Source: Bacteroidota bacterium (GTDB taxonomy: Bacteria; Bacteroidota; Bacteroidia; Bacteroidales; Lentimicrobiaceae). From it: a stretch of DNA of 64,000 nt. The notes beneath the pieces were generated by a model. The model did no database searches. It was not told the origin of the DNA and saw nothing but the letters and a program-made list of their open reading frames with translations. Within the stretch, counting starts at the first letter, position 1. Each line of letters starts with the position of its first letter. The DNA is taken from positions 62,001 through 126,000 of the forward strand of contig JAEZDY010000042.1 in NCBI GenBank assembly GCA_023417935.1, written 5' to 3'. The translations under genes were made by a program, and so were the position numbers. Positions 24,015 through 32,822 of this stretch are shown piece by piece.

Positions 24015-24096
24015 AATTTACTCTACGTTTACTCTACGGTTACTCTACCCACAGGGTAGAGTAACCGTAGAGTAAACGTACTCTAACCGTACTAAA
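24015..24096. repeat. Perfect 27-bp-arm palindrome built of 11-bp repeats
   Basis: Arms 24024-24050 and 24054-24080 are perfect reverse complements with a 3-nt ACA loop. The left arm consists of 11-bp tandem units of the type TTTACTCTACG, and the right side continues with the same unit in inverted form (GGGTAGAGTAA, CCGTAGAGTAA) and then again CTCTAACCGTA. The RNA would fold into a very stable hairpin without a following T-tract, so an ordinary terminator is unlikely. Confidence 0.88.
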
Positions 24097-24223
24097 AATG
24101 TAGGCTAAAAGGTAATATAATATGTCAAAAATTGTACCAGAAATTTGATTTGGCAGTGAAAATTTGGGGTTTGTCAGTAAATAAGCACTAAATGTATTTA
24201 ACAGAATAGATCCGGCAGAATTA

Positions 24224-24279
24224 TACGAATATTCGATGAAAGCCTACGTTTGATAAATGGTTTCAGACGATTGATAATT
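24224..24279 (+). repeat. 56-bp direct repeat, copy 1 (left edge of RHS island)
   Basis: This copy matches 32303-32358 at 55 of 56 positions. It contains the palindrome CGAATATTCG near its start and ends GACGATTGATAATT. Weaker similarity continues for roughly 60-100 bp to the right of both copies. It lies 101 bp before the XRE gene. Confidence 0.9.
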
Positions 24280-24379
24280 TGGTCTAATACTACATAATTA
24301 ATTTTATAGGTTTACGAGATGATTGACATCGAAAATAGGACGTGTTTTAACCAATATCAAATTTAATATTCTATAACCT

Positions 24380-24709
24380 ATGAAAGATGTACTTCTACTA
24401 TTGCAAAAGGAAAGATTACAGAAAGGATATTCGCAGTCATACGTTGGTGCCAGACTGGATATTACCCAGAGTGCGTATCGTAAAATCGAGAGTGGGGAAA
24501 CCAGGCTAACAGTTGAAAGATTCATTTTGCTGATTGAAATATTAGAAATTGATATTTCCAATATATTCTCAACCAGAGATATTCAAGCCTCTTTCACTGA
24601 CCATTGCTCTAAGTGTACAAAAAATGGAGAGATACTGAATATTATAAAAATTCAGGCCAATCACATCAAAACATTGCAAGATTTTATAGATAAACTGACA
24701 AATAATTAA
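24380..24709 (+). CDS. XRE-family helix-turn-helix regulator
   Basis: A 109-residue DNA-binding protein with a canonical HTH_3 domain at about 8-62 (LQKERLQKGYSQSYVGARLDITQSAYRKIESGETRLTVERFILLIEIL) and a short C-terminal part with a Cys pair (CSKC) and a final amphipathic helix that could dimerise. It is the first gene of the RHS island, transcribed toward the toxin-like genes, and is a natural candidate regulator of the island. Its binding site is unknown; the CGAATATTCG palindrome in the direct repeat about 100-150 bp upstream is a possible target (inference). Confidence 0.85.
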   Translation: MKDVLLLLQKERLQKGYSQSYVGARLDITQSAYRKIESGETRLTVERFILLIEILEIDISNIFSTRDIQASFTDHCSKCTKNGEILNIIKIQANHIKTLQDFIDKLTNN

Positions 24710-24810
24710 GAACAAATAAGTTCTAAAATTATTCCAGTTGGTACTAAGTTTATTACTTAAATGTCAATATTAGCACTTTATTCTTGCCCATTTTTGCAGA
24801 AAAAGCTGCT

Positions 24811-25218
24811 ATGAGAAATATCGTTTTATTGTTTTCATTATTTATTTCCGTCCCTTCGTACAGTCAAACAATCATTGCTTTTGGTTCTGACGAGGGTGGA
24901 AATAGAACATCTACAAGTATTTCCAAATTGAAATCACAATCCTTGGCGATTGATACAGCTAATCTAAAAGTTAGCTGTTTCCTCATCTATCCTACCATCA
25001 CTGAAGACAAGGTTTGGATTGAATTCGAGAACACCGTTGAATTGAAATCCGACTTTTTGAAAGTTGTCAATTCAAAAGTATCGCATATTGACATAAATAT
25101 TGTTGCATGGTCAGATAGTAAATACGAAGTCGATTTATCAAGTCAACCAAGTGGAATCTACTATTTCATTATCCTTCATAATAAGAAACAAACTTTACAC
25201 AAAGTCATTAAAATCTAA
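24811..25218 (+). CDS. Small secreted protein with T9SS type A-like sorting domain
   Basis: From the ATG at 24811 this is a 135-residue protein with a signal peptide (RNIVLLFSLFISVPSYSQ). Most of the mature chain is a type IX secretion C-terminal domain: FLIYPTITEDKVWIEFENT...NSKVSHIDI...VDLSSQPSGIYYFIILHNKKQTLHKVIKI, with the PSGIYY turn and terminal KVIKI strand. There is almost no cargo in front, only about 40 residues. The longer TTG-started frame (24784) adds a non-signal leader and is less likely. Three bases separate it from the RHS gene, so the two are probably co-transcribed, and the small protein may assist surface delivery of the large one (inference). Confidence 0.75.
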   Translation: MRNIVLLFSLFISVPSYSQTIIAFGSDEGGNRTSTSISKLKSQSLAIDTANLKVSCFLIYPTITEDKVWIEFENTVELKSDFLKVVNSKVSHIDINIVAWSDSKYEVDLSSQPSGIYYFIILHNKKQTLHKVIKI

Positions 25219-25221
25219 AAC

Positions 25222-28200
25222 ATGAAATATTTTTTTAGTGCAATTCTAATTGCAGGTTTAGTTTGTTCGCTTTTTGCCCAAACTACAAATAAAGTTGGTT
25301 CATTACCCGGTATGTTTAGTGTGGCTCCAAATGGAGTTGCGACATACACCATACCCATTGAAATTCCTAAAGGTAGAATGGGAATGGAACCCCAATTAGC
25401 ATTTGTCTATAATAGTTCAGGGGGGCAAAATATTATGGGACAAGCTTGGAGTATTGCTGGTTTTTCGTCTATTACCAGGAGCAATAGCACAAATTATTAT
25501 TCTGGTAAGAAAAAAACAATTGATTTTGAAAATGATGAAATGCTGATTGATGGAGAACATCTGATAAGAAAAGCTACCTTGCAAGATGGAATTGAATACC
25601 GAACCGAAATTGACGAATTCTCTAAAATTATATTCAATAACCCTTCTGATGAGTTTCCGCATGGGTATTTCATAGTTTATAGAAAAAATGGTACAATTGC
25701 TGAATATGGTTCATCAAACGCAAGTGTTCAATATTATAAGACTTCAGGTACAGGAATTAACTTGGCATTAACATGGCATATTGCAAGAGAATACGACAGA
25801 AATAATAATATGATTGAATATAATTATGGACAAAATTATGAACTTGGTGAGATCCACCCTTTGTCTATAGAATATACTAATTATCGTGTTCCCGGTAAAG
25901 CACCGTTATCTGATAATTATCGAATAGTATTTAATTACGATAGAAATGGTTACTCTCCTGAATATCAATATATGAGATATGAAAGTTATTCTGGACCATA
26001 TAATAATGTAGAACCTTTCAAACTTAAAATCACTGATTTTCTGGCATCAGTTTCAATTGAATACAATTCAAAGCTTCTAAAACAGTATTCTATAGATTAC
26101 TATGAGACTGAAAATGCAATTGCTGAGAATTATTTTGTTAAAAGTATTAAACTTTCAGTATTAGATGAAAATTCGACATTCATTTCATTAAATGAAACCA
26201 AATTTGAATGGCAATTTTACTGTCCTGATTACAAGGAAATGCCTGGTGGTCATTTTGAGAATAAGCAGATCGCAACTGTGAAAATTATTGCACTTGACTT
26301 TTTTGGAAATAACAAGGATGTAAGCGCTATACTTAGATTTAAACGCAATGATGATGGTATTTCACCTGGGGTGATTAATATTGGAGCAATTGAAATACCT
26401 TTAGTTTCAGAATGTTTTGCATGTGACTTTGAAATGAAGGCAATTGACTGGGATTTAAATGGAGATGATGAGTTAATTATTTCAGATTCAGACGCTACCA
26501 AAATATATGATTATGATATAAATACAAAAAACTATACACTTGTATTAACTCTACCAAAATATAGCAAGTTTGATGTTGGTGATTATAATGGTGATGACAT
26601 CATAGATATAATAGCCCTAAATTCGAATCGTACTGAACTACGATTACTTAAAGGCTCACTAAGTGCCACTAACACACTTTTATTTTCAACCACCGGAATT
26701 ACAATACCACTTATAGAAGACAATTATGTTTCATCGACCGATTTTAATGCTGATGGTATTATGGACATAATAACAAAGAGAAAAACAAGCCATTTTTATA
26801 CTATATATTCATTTGTTGATGATACTTTCAAAAAAATGGGATATGAAAATTTGGGTACATGTGATGGAGTAAGTTTTAATGATTTTAACGGCGATGGAAA
26901 GATTGATATTTGTAAGTTTTCCGGATTAAAAACTACCATATATTTTGGCTATGGTTTTGATTTTATTGAGAGCATGGACGAAGTAGTTGGTATTTCCAAT
27001 TCTGGTTTCAAGTGCGATTTTAATAATGACGGCAGAACCGATTGTGCAATGATTAGTTTTAGTGGTTCAAATATTGTGATAAATATTAATTACACACTTC
27101 CTTGTGGTACTAAAACTTTATCAAAAACTAATACGTTTCCAATAAATACATCCTTTGATAACCTATATAGTGGAATTGGCGATTTTGATGGCAATGGGAT
27201 ATTTGATATTATTTTAGGCTTTGAAGATCATAGACCTCTTGATGATAAACTACCAGGCTATAGTTTGTTAACTTTAAAAATGTATTATGATAACTCTATC
27301 GGACGTAATGTTATAACTCAAATCAGTGATGGTCATGATGTTGTCAGAGTGATTGAATATCAAAAGTTTAACAATTATAGTAATTCATTTGGGAAATTTC
27401 CTATTATAAAAGCTCGATTAAATGAATTACTTGTCAAAGAATCGTTTGTGGTTGGAGACAACTCCAATAAATTAGACAGAAAAGAATATAAGTTTCATAA
27501 TCCAAGGCAATTGTCCAACGGAAAAGGTTTTATGGGATTCACTGAAACGAACATTATTAGCTATCTTAATAGTGAAGTAAGCCCTTTAATCACAAAAGAA
27601 TTTTATGAAATATTGCATGACAATGGAAAGTACTACTATTTACATAAGTCAAAAACTGAAAAAGTAATTAATAATAACTTAATCTATGAGCAAAGAAATT
27701 TTCTGTCATTTATTCCGGGTATACCAGGAACTTTGAATTTCTATCCAGCTATAACAAAAACTATAACCAAAGAATGGGAGAATAATCAGGAACACACATA
27801 CAAGGGAATAATTATTAATAATCAACCTAAGGAGTCAATTGACTTATATGGCAATCCTCTTTATACTGAAACAATAAAAGATGAAAATCTCGAAGTAGAT
27901 GATCCGCAAACCTATTCATGGCGTAGCTCAATACACACTGAATATGAATACGACGAAGCAAATTGGTTGATAAATAGGCCAACAATCATTGCAAAGGAGT
28001 ATTATCATAAACAAAAAGATCCAAATATTGCGGAGAGTATTACTGAAAAATACCTGATCGAGTACATAAAAAATAGGCCGTATTTAGTTGATTCTATTAT
28101 AATGATACCAAATGGATCTGATAATTTAACCAAAACGGTGAAATATAATTATGACATATATGGTAACATGACAAGAGAAGTTACAACTGGGCGGAGTAAT

Positions 28201-31200
28201 TTGGATCAACCTGATTATGTATCTATTAGCCGTGTATCAGAATTCGAGTATGACTTAACTCCTCCACTCTATGGCAGGTTTATGACAAAGAGTATTGAAA
28301 AAGCACCAACTCCAAACAATGATATAGTCAAGCACTTTGAATATGATGTATTCACTGGGAATCTACTAAATGATAGTATAATGGATGTCAATAGTAATTC
28401 CACCCTATATATGTATGATGAATTTGAACGGCTAACAGAAATCGTTAATCCTGATTTGACTAAAATAGAAAAGTATTATAAGTGGGCTTCTGATTGTAGT
28501 GATTTCACACCTCCTACCAATGCATTATACTATACAATAGAATATAAAAAACCAAAGGATTTGGAAGAACAATGGAATAAAACATATGTCTTCTATGATA
28601 AGTATGGTCGTGAAATCAACAAAATAAGTAAAGGATATTCAGGTAATTTAATTGCGCAACAACTAATATATGATAAATATGGCAGGTTATTAAAAACATC
28701 GATGCCGTTTACATTTCCCGGTATACCTACACAATTTGAGACATGTTATTATGATGATTTAGGCAGAGAATATTTGAAGGAGTTACCCAACCAGGTTAAA
28801 CTGGAAACTATTTATAATGGGAGAGTTAAGACAATTAATAATTTACAAACAGAAGAATACAAGTCAATCATATATAATATGATTGGAACTGAAGATGTCA
28901 TAGAGGAAAAAACTGGTTATATATGCAATAGTTATGATGCCGCAGGTCAGATTTTGTCTGTGATTACAAATGGTACTCCAATACATTATGAGTATGATGA
29001 AGCGGGCAATATGACTAAAATTATAAATTTTGATGCAGGGACAACTGTTAATACGTACAATGCATTTGGAGAACTTGAAACTCAAACATATCCTGATGGA
29101 ACTATCTCAATATACCGCTACGATTACTTTGGTCGTCTTATAAACCTAAGCAATAATAATAATGAACAGACAAATATTGATTATATTGAAGGCAAAGATC
29201 AACTCGGCTTCACGAATATAGGCGATATTACAAAGACCTTTTCAGATCAAAGTACGCTTATTACAAACCTGGTATATGATTCCTTCAATAGAAATACAAA
29301 AAAAATAGAAAAAATCGATAATCGTTTGTTCGAAACTCAGTATCTTTATAATCAAAAAACAGGTGAAATAGAAAATATGATTTATCCTTCTGGTCTTATT
29401 ATAAAGTATATCTATAACTCAGAAGGTTATATGTCAGAAGTAAGGAATGGAACATCAAATAATCTTCTATGGAACGCTTCTAGTTATAATAATTTTGGTC
29501 TTTTGACCAGTTCTTGGTACGGTCTTAATATATCTCATGGAAGAATGTATAGTGATCTAGGTCTATTGAATTCAATACGTACTCAGCGATTTGTTAAATC
29601 ACCAGGTGAAGAGGAGATTCAAAGTCTTAGCTATAATTTTGATCCTCTTACCGGGAATTTGATTTCCAGAAGTGACAACATGTATAATTTGCAAGAAAAT
29701 TTTTCTTACGACGATGAGTTTTCCAATAATAGATTAACTGGTTGGTCAGTTAATTCTCAAACACAATACAGCATCAACTACGAACTTAACGGGAATATCC
29801 AAAATAAATCAGATGTTACAGAATTAAATGGTAATTATGGTTATAATATATCACCTCACTTTGTGTCGAAAATAAATGAACCAACAATTAATTACATTAA
29901 TGAAGTAAAACCGCAACGTATTTCCTATAATCACTTTAACCATGTTGATACTATTACACAAGATATTAATGGTGTTTCAACTACGTTGCAATTTGAATAT
30001 AATTCTTCTAACAAGAGAATTAGAACAAATAAGTTCCTTACCTCCAATCTAAACACTGCCATAGAAAGTCATTACTACCTAAGCAACTATGAGGAAATAG
30101 TTGATTGGCAAACAGGTACTGTCAAGAAGCTAAACTTTTTAATTAGTAGTGATGGCGTGTTTGGGGTAATTGATGAGAACGACAAACTGTTTTATATATT
30201 CAAAGACCATCAATCTTCATATAACCTTATTACTGATGTTGATGGGAATGTAATTGAACGATTATCATTTGATCCTTGGGGCAGAAGGCGCAACCCGGTT
30301 GACTGGTCTTTTAATAACGTCCCTTCAACACATAAGTTTGCCTATGGCTACACATCACATGAACATCTGGATGATTTTGGTTTAATCAACATGGGTGGTC
30401 GCTTGTATGATCCATTCGTAGCAAGATTCTTATCACCTGATCCGGTAGTTCAAAATCCTCATTTAACAGATAATTATAATCTGTACACTTATGCTCTAAA
30501 CAATCCATTAAAATATATTGATCCCAGTGGATACAACTATAAGCCTTGGTATTGGAATCAGAATACAAGTTGGGCAGGTGTTAATATAGGCAGGTACAAT
30601 ATGAGCCCCGGTTCGGGTAACCATTACTCTGATAGTTTTAGAAGTAGGGAAGGGAATTTTTACCTGATGTCGCAAAAGACATTTGATAATATTTACGGCC
30701 CCAATAGTTCAATGAATTATATCAATAACATGAATCTTGAGAAAAGGGAAAAGTTAGCACGCCCTGATGTTCCAGGTGTATGGTTAGAAGAAGTAGAAGT
30801 TGTAGATTTTAATGGGATACCTGGAAGTGGCCGTCTCAGTGGTGGAATACCGAAATGGTGGGGAAATTATGGTGGAGACTTGGATGGAATGGACATTGCG
30901 AATTATATTGCTTCAAATCTTGGAACAATTGCTGGAGGAGCTCAATATGGAATCAATTCCATGAGTAATAAACAACAATGGAAATATTCTTACAAGATCA
31001 GTAAATACTTTAAAGGAAATAGTATTAACATTCAAACACGAGCCATTAAACATGGGTTCAATGGTATTTTGAAGAATGCAAGCCGAAAAATAACTTATGT
31101 TGGCGGTATTTTAGCAATTGGTGATATTGCTATTGATGGTGAATTAAGAGCTTCACACTTATTGAATGTAGGAATGGTTGGTATGTCTGCTATACCAGTT

Positions 31201-31332
31201 GCAGGTTGGATAATTGGTGGAAGTTACTTTATGGCAGATATGATTACACTAGGCATTTCAGGGCGATCGATAGGGCAACATTTAGATAATGCTATCGGAG
31301 CACCCTTAGTTGACGATATTTACAATAGATAA
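25222..31332 (+). CDS. Giant SpvB/FG-GAP/RHS-repeat secreted protein with variable C-terminal tip
   Basis: A 2036-residue exported protein. Order: signal peptide (1-20); SpvB/TcdB-like N-terminus (VGSLPGMFSVAPNGVATYTIPIEIP.., about 25-330); five FG-GAP/VCBS calcium-loop repeats at about 453, 506, 553, 598 and 653 (DYNGDDIIDII, DFNADGIMDII, DFNGDGKIDI, DFNNDGRTD, DFDGNGIFDII); TcB-like middle; YD/RHS repeats (about 960-1700); and the RHS core end RLYDPFVARFLSPDPVVQNP...YIDPSGYN at about 1727-1768. The last about 268 residues after DPSGYN form the variable tip: a polar stretch, then Gly-rich hydrophobic segments (ITYVGGILAIGDIAI, LLNVGMVGMSAIPVAGWIIGGSYF). In RHS/TcC proteins this tip is the released toxin. 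No known nuclease or ADP-ribosylase motif is seen, so a membrane-active toxin is possible. Confidence 0.88.
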   Translation: MKYFFSAILIAGLVCSLFAQTTNKVGSLPGMFSVAPNGVATYTIPIEIPKGRMGMEPQLAFVYNSSGGQNIMGQAWSIAGFSSITRSNSTNYYSGKKKTIDFENDEMLIDGEHLIRKATLQDGIEYRTEIDEFSKIIFNNPSDEFPHGYFIVYRKNGTIAEYGSSNASVQYYKTSGTGINLALTWHIAREYDRNNNMIEYNYGQNYELGEIHPLSIEYTNYRVPGKAPLSDNYRIVFNYDRNGYSPEYQYMRYESYSGPYNNVEPFKLKITDFLASVSIEYNSKLLKQYSIDYYETENAIAENYFVKSIKLSVLDENSTFISLNETKFEWQFYCPDYKEMPGGHFENKQIATVKIIALDFFGNNKDVSAILRFKRNDDGISPGVINIGAIEIPLVSECFACDFEMKAIDWDLNGDDELIISDSDATKIYDYDINTKNYTLVLTLPKYSKFDVGDYNGDDIIDIIALNSNRTELRLLKGSLSATNTLLFSTTGITIPLIEDNYVSSTDFNADGIMDIITKRKTSHFYTIYSFVDDTFKKMGYENLGTCDGVSFNDFNGDGKIDICKFSGLKTTIYFGYGFDFIESMDEVVGISNSGFKCDFNNDGRTDCAMISFSGSNIVININYTLPCGTKTLSKTNTFPINTSFDNLYSGIGDFDGNGIFDIILGFEDHRPLDDKLPGYSLLTLKMYYDNSIGRNVITQISDGHDVVRVIEYQKFNNYSNSFGKFPIIKARLNELLVKESFVVGDNSNKLDRKEYKFHNPRQLSNGKGFMGFTETNIISYLNSEVSPLITKEFYEILHDNGKYYYLHKSKTEKVINNNLIYEQRNFLSFIPGIPGTLNFYPAITKTITKEWENNQEHTYKGIIINNQPKESIDLYGNPLYTETIKDENLEVDDPQTYSWRSSIHTEYEYDEANWLINRPTIIAKEYYHKQKDPNIAESITEKYLIEYIKNRPYLVDSIIMIPNGSDNLTKTVKYNYDIYGNMTREVTTGRSNLDQPDYVSISRVSEFEYDLTPPLYGRFMTKSIEKAPTPNNDIVKHFEYDVFTGNLLNDSIMDVNSNSTLYMYDEFERLTEIVNPDLTKIEKYYKWASDCSDFTPPTNALYYTIEYKKPKDLEEQWNKTYVFYDKYGREINKISKGYSGNLIAQQLIYDKYGRLLKTSMPFTFPGIPTQFETCYYDDLGREYLKELPNQVKLETIYNGRVKTINNLQTEEYKSIIYNMIGTEDVIEEKTGYICNSYDAAGQILSVITNGTPIHYEYDEAGNMTKIINFDAGTTVNTYNAFGELETQTYPDGTISIYRYDYFGRLINLSNNNNEQTNIDYIEGKDQLGFTNIGDITKTFSDQSTLITNLVYDSFNRNTKKIEKIDNRLFETQYLYNQKTGEIENMIYPSGLIIKYIYNSEGYMSEVRNGTSNNLLWNASSYNNFGLLTSSWYGLNISHGRMYSDLGLLNSIRTQRFVKSPGEEEIQSLSYNFDPLTGNLISRSDNMYNLQENFSYDDEFSNNRLTGWSVNSQTQYSINYELNGNIQNKSDVTELNGNYGYNISPHFVSKINEPTINYINEVKPQRISYNHFNHVDTITQDINGVSTTLQFEYNSSNKRIRTNKFLTSNLNTAIESHYYLSNYEEIVDWQTGTVKKLNFLISSDGVFGVIDENDKLFYIFKDHQSSYNLITDVDGNVIERLSFDPWGRRRNPVDWSFNNVPSTHKFAYGYTSHEHLDDFGLINMGGRLYDPFVARFLSPDPVVQNPHLTDNYNLYTYALNNPLKYIDPSGYNYKPWYWNQNTSWAGVNIGRYNMSPGSGNHYSDSFRSREGNFYLMSQKTFDNIYGPNSSMNYINNMNLEKREKLARPDVPGVWLEEVEVVDFNGIPGSGRLSGGIPKWWGNYGGDLDGMDIANYIASNLGTIAGGAQYGINSMSNKQQWKYSYKISKYFKGNSINIQTRAIKHGFNGILKNASRKITYVGGILAIGDIAIDGELRASHLLNVGMVGMSAIPVAGWIIGGSYFMADMITLGISGRSIGQHLDNAIGAPLVDDIYNR

Positions 31333-31348
31333 AACTAAATTGATCTTT

Positions 31349-31741
31349 ATGTTTGATTATATATTCTATAGGTTATACAGTTATTACGATAAAAAAGAAA
31401 AAGGTAGTACGCCAGTTTCAACTGCAGCCATGTACTTGTCATTTTTACAAATATTAATGATATTTTCTATTTATATGATAGCAGATATTACCCTGGATGG
31501 GAAAGTAGGCATTTGGAAACTGCCAATTAATGAAATTTATTTGAAAATTGGCATTGTTGTATTTGCTATATTAGTAGATCTGTTAAATTTCTTGAAATAC
31601 AAAAAACAGCACAAAACATTGGTTAGCAAATTCAGAAACCACCCACTTAATGCGAAGTTTAAAGTCTGGATGTTATATTTTATAGGAGCAGGACTGTTAA
31701 TTTTACCTTTCCTATATAAAGAAATTTTAGGTTTGTTTTAA
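31349..31741 (+). CDS. Small membrane protein, candidate immunity protein 1
   Basis: A 130-residue protein with two clear membrane segments (about 28-50 and 68-86) and a third near the C-terminus (IGAGLLILPFLYKEILGLF). It begins MFDYIFYRLYSYYDKKEKGSTPVSTAAMYLSFLQILMIF. The next gene shares the FDY(I/V)FFR-type start, length and membrane topology, so the two are distant paralogues. The ATG at 31349 lies 17 bp after the RHS stop; the longer TTG frame overlapping the RHS gene is unlikely. Position directly behind a polymorphic RHS gene is where immunity genes occur, and membrane immunity proteins fit a membrane-active toxin tip. Function is inferred. Confidence 0.7.
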   Translation: MFDYIFYRLYSYYDKKEKGSTPVSTAAMYLSFLQILMIFSIYMIADITLDGKVGIWKLPINEIYLKIGIVVFAILVDLLNFLKYKKQHKTLVSKFRNHPLNAKFKVWMLYFIGAGLLILPFLYKEILGLF

Positions 31742-31767
31742 ATAGTACCTGAAGTGTAAATAGAACT

Positions 31768-32175
31768 ATGGTACTTTTTGACTACGTATTTTTTCGCTCA
31801 TATATCTCTGCAATGAAGACTAAGTTCAAGCACAATGCAGAACCTAGGTCTATAGCATTAGTTTTGTTTCTTCAAACTTCAATTGCAGGGTCTCTTTTGA
31901 TGATTGCCTTTAAGTTTGTGGGGTTTTATGATAACTTTGAAATCGGTCGCAATGATAGCTATAGTCTCAAATATCTGATAGCTATACCTCTTGTTTTTAT
32001 ACTCTGGTATTTAAATGAAAGACATTATAGAAAGGTAAGCATGAATAATTATGCTATTTTAAAAAGGCGATTTAAGAATAGCATTTTTAATAAAGTGATA
32101 CCTTTTTGGGTAATATTCCTGACTCCATTTCTTTTATTATTTGGAATACCTTTCCTTTTGTCATTAATCAATTGA
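31768..32175 (+). CDS. Small membrane protein, candidate immunity protein 2
   Basis: A 135-residue protein with three membrane segments (about 27-50, 70-86, 112-133). The start MVLFDYVFFRSYISAMKTKFKHNAEPRSIALVLFLQTSIAGSLLMIAF parallels the preceding gene. It lies 26 bp behind candidate immunity gene 1. Tandem, diverged immunity genes behind RHS toxins usually reflect protection against related toxins of other strains. The RHS genes of this type elsewhere in the genome, if any, would be its expected partners. No enzymatic motif is present. Confidence 0.7.
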   Translation: MVLFDYVFFRSYISAMKTKFKHNAEPRSIALVLFLQTSIAGSLLMIAFKFVGFYDNFEIGRNDSYSLKYLIAIPLVFILWYLNERHYRKVSMNNYAILKRRFKNSIFNKVIPFWVIFLTPFLLLFGIPFLLSLIN

Positions 32176-32302
32176 GATTGTAAACTGGAGGATTTATAAC
32201 CACCAGCGCACCAATGGTTATGATGCAGGTTGCTAAGTTATCTTAACTCCTGCAATAGCCTTTTATCCTTTAAAACTTATCAATTTGACCTATCCAATAT
32301 TT

Positions 32303-32358
32303 TACGAATATTCGATGAAAGCCTACGTTTGATAAATAGTTTCAGACGATTGATAATT
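32303..32358 (+). repeat. 56-bp direct repeat, copy 2 (right edge of RHS island)
   Basis: Same sequence as 24224-24279 with one substitution (A for G after GATAAAT). It lies 105 bp before the truncated immunity-like frame, almost the same distance that separates copy 1 from the XRE gene, so the repeat could be a duplicated leader region rather than an attachment site. Confidence 0.9.
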
Positions 32359-32462
32359 AGTCTGAAATAATTCAGATGATTTTTTATAAGTTAACGTGCT
32401 TATTGAGTGATAAAATAATCAGGAAAAGACAATTTTTAGAATGAATAAAGAATAATTCAACT

Positions 32463-32615
32463 TTGCAATATTTATTTTATCGGCTTTGGCAATTACTAAT
32501 TGGGAGATCAGAAGAAGACATGCCTCCATTTGGTTCCATGATGATTTTTTGTATGCTTTTTAGTGTTATTTACATATGGCATCTTATCAATCGTAATAGC
32601 TTTCATGGTTGGTGA
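32463..32615 (+). pseudogene. Truncated third copy of the membrane immunity-like family
   Basis: This 50-codon frame (TTG start) reads QYLFYRLWQLLIGRSEEDMPPFG then SMMIFCMLFSVIYIWHLINRNSFHGW. The YLFYRLW start, the spacer, and the first membrane helix line up with the starts of the two candidate immunity proteins (DYIFYRLYS..., DYVFFRSYI...). It stops after one helix, where the others continue for 80 more residues, so it is most likely a decayed copy. It lies outside the direct repeats. Homology is by eye and moderate. Confidence 0.55.
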
Positions 32616-32746
32616 TGCCTTTCCCATAGGATAGGTGTTCTATATAAAGTGCTTTAAAACAATAGAAAAGCAAACTTAATGGAGAACTGGGGCTCCTTCT
32701 TTATAGGATAGCTTGAAGCTTAGTTTGCTTTCTACATATCAAAAGA

Positions 32747-32778
32747 GAGCGAAGACTTTGTCTATCGCTCTGCTTTAG
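32747..32778 (+). terminator. Possible hairpin terminator
   Basis: AGAGCGA-AGAC and GTCT-A-TCGCTCT pair with one bulge around a TTT loop, followed by GCTTTAGTTTTTG. The T-tract is imperfect, so the terminator call is tentative. Confidence 0.35.
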
Positions 32779-32822
32779 TTTTTGATTTCCAGAATATTGT
32801 TAACAGCGGTTTTCTTATTACC

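Larger units (their letters stand above)
23953..24379. other. Intergenic region with large palindrome and first direct repeat
   Basis: This 427-bp AT-rich region between the divergent DUF6266 and XRE genes holds the 57-bp palindrome (24024-24080) and copy 1 of the 56-bp direct repeat (24224-24279). Otherwise nothing recognisable is seen. Confidence 0.7.
24224..32358 (+). other. AT-rich RHS toxin-like island bounded by 56-bp direct repeats
   Basis: The 8.1-kb segment between the two direct repeats has a visibly lower GC content and different codon use from its neighbours. It carries an XRE regulator, a small secreted T9SS-type protein, a giant SpvB/RHS protein and two small membrane proteins. 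The direct repeats could be attachment-like boundaries or duplicated leader regions. No integrase or transposase is seen, so mobility is not shown. Confidence 0.6.
32176..32822. other. AT-rich intergenic region with direct repeat, gene remnant and hairpin
   Basis: This 647-bp stretch holds copy 2 of the 56-bp direct repeat (32303-32358), a truncated gene related to the immunity candidates (32463-32615) and a hairpin AGAGCGAAGAC / GTCTATCGCTCT (32747-32772). The rest shows no coding or structural signal. Confidence 0.7.

Noticed and set aside
24224..32358. RHS island as a transposon
   Set aside because: There is no transposase or integrase and the flanking repeats are direct, not terminal inverted, so only an island with direct repeats is claimed.
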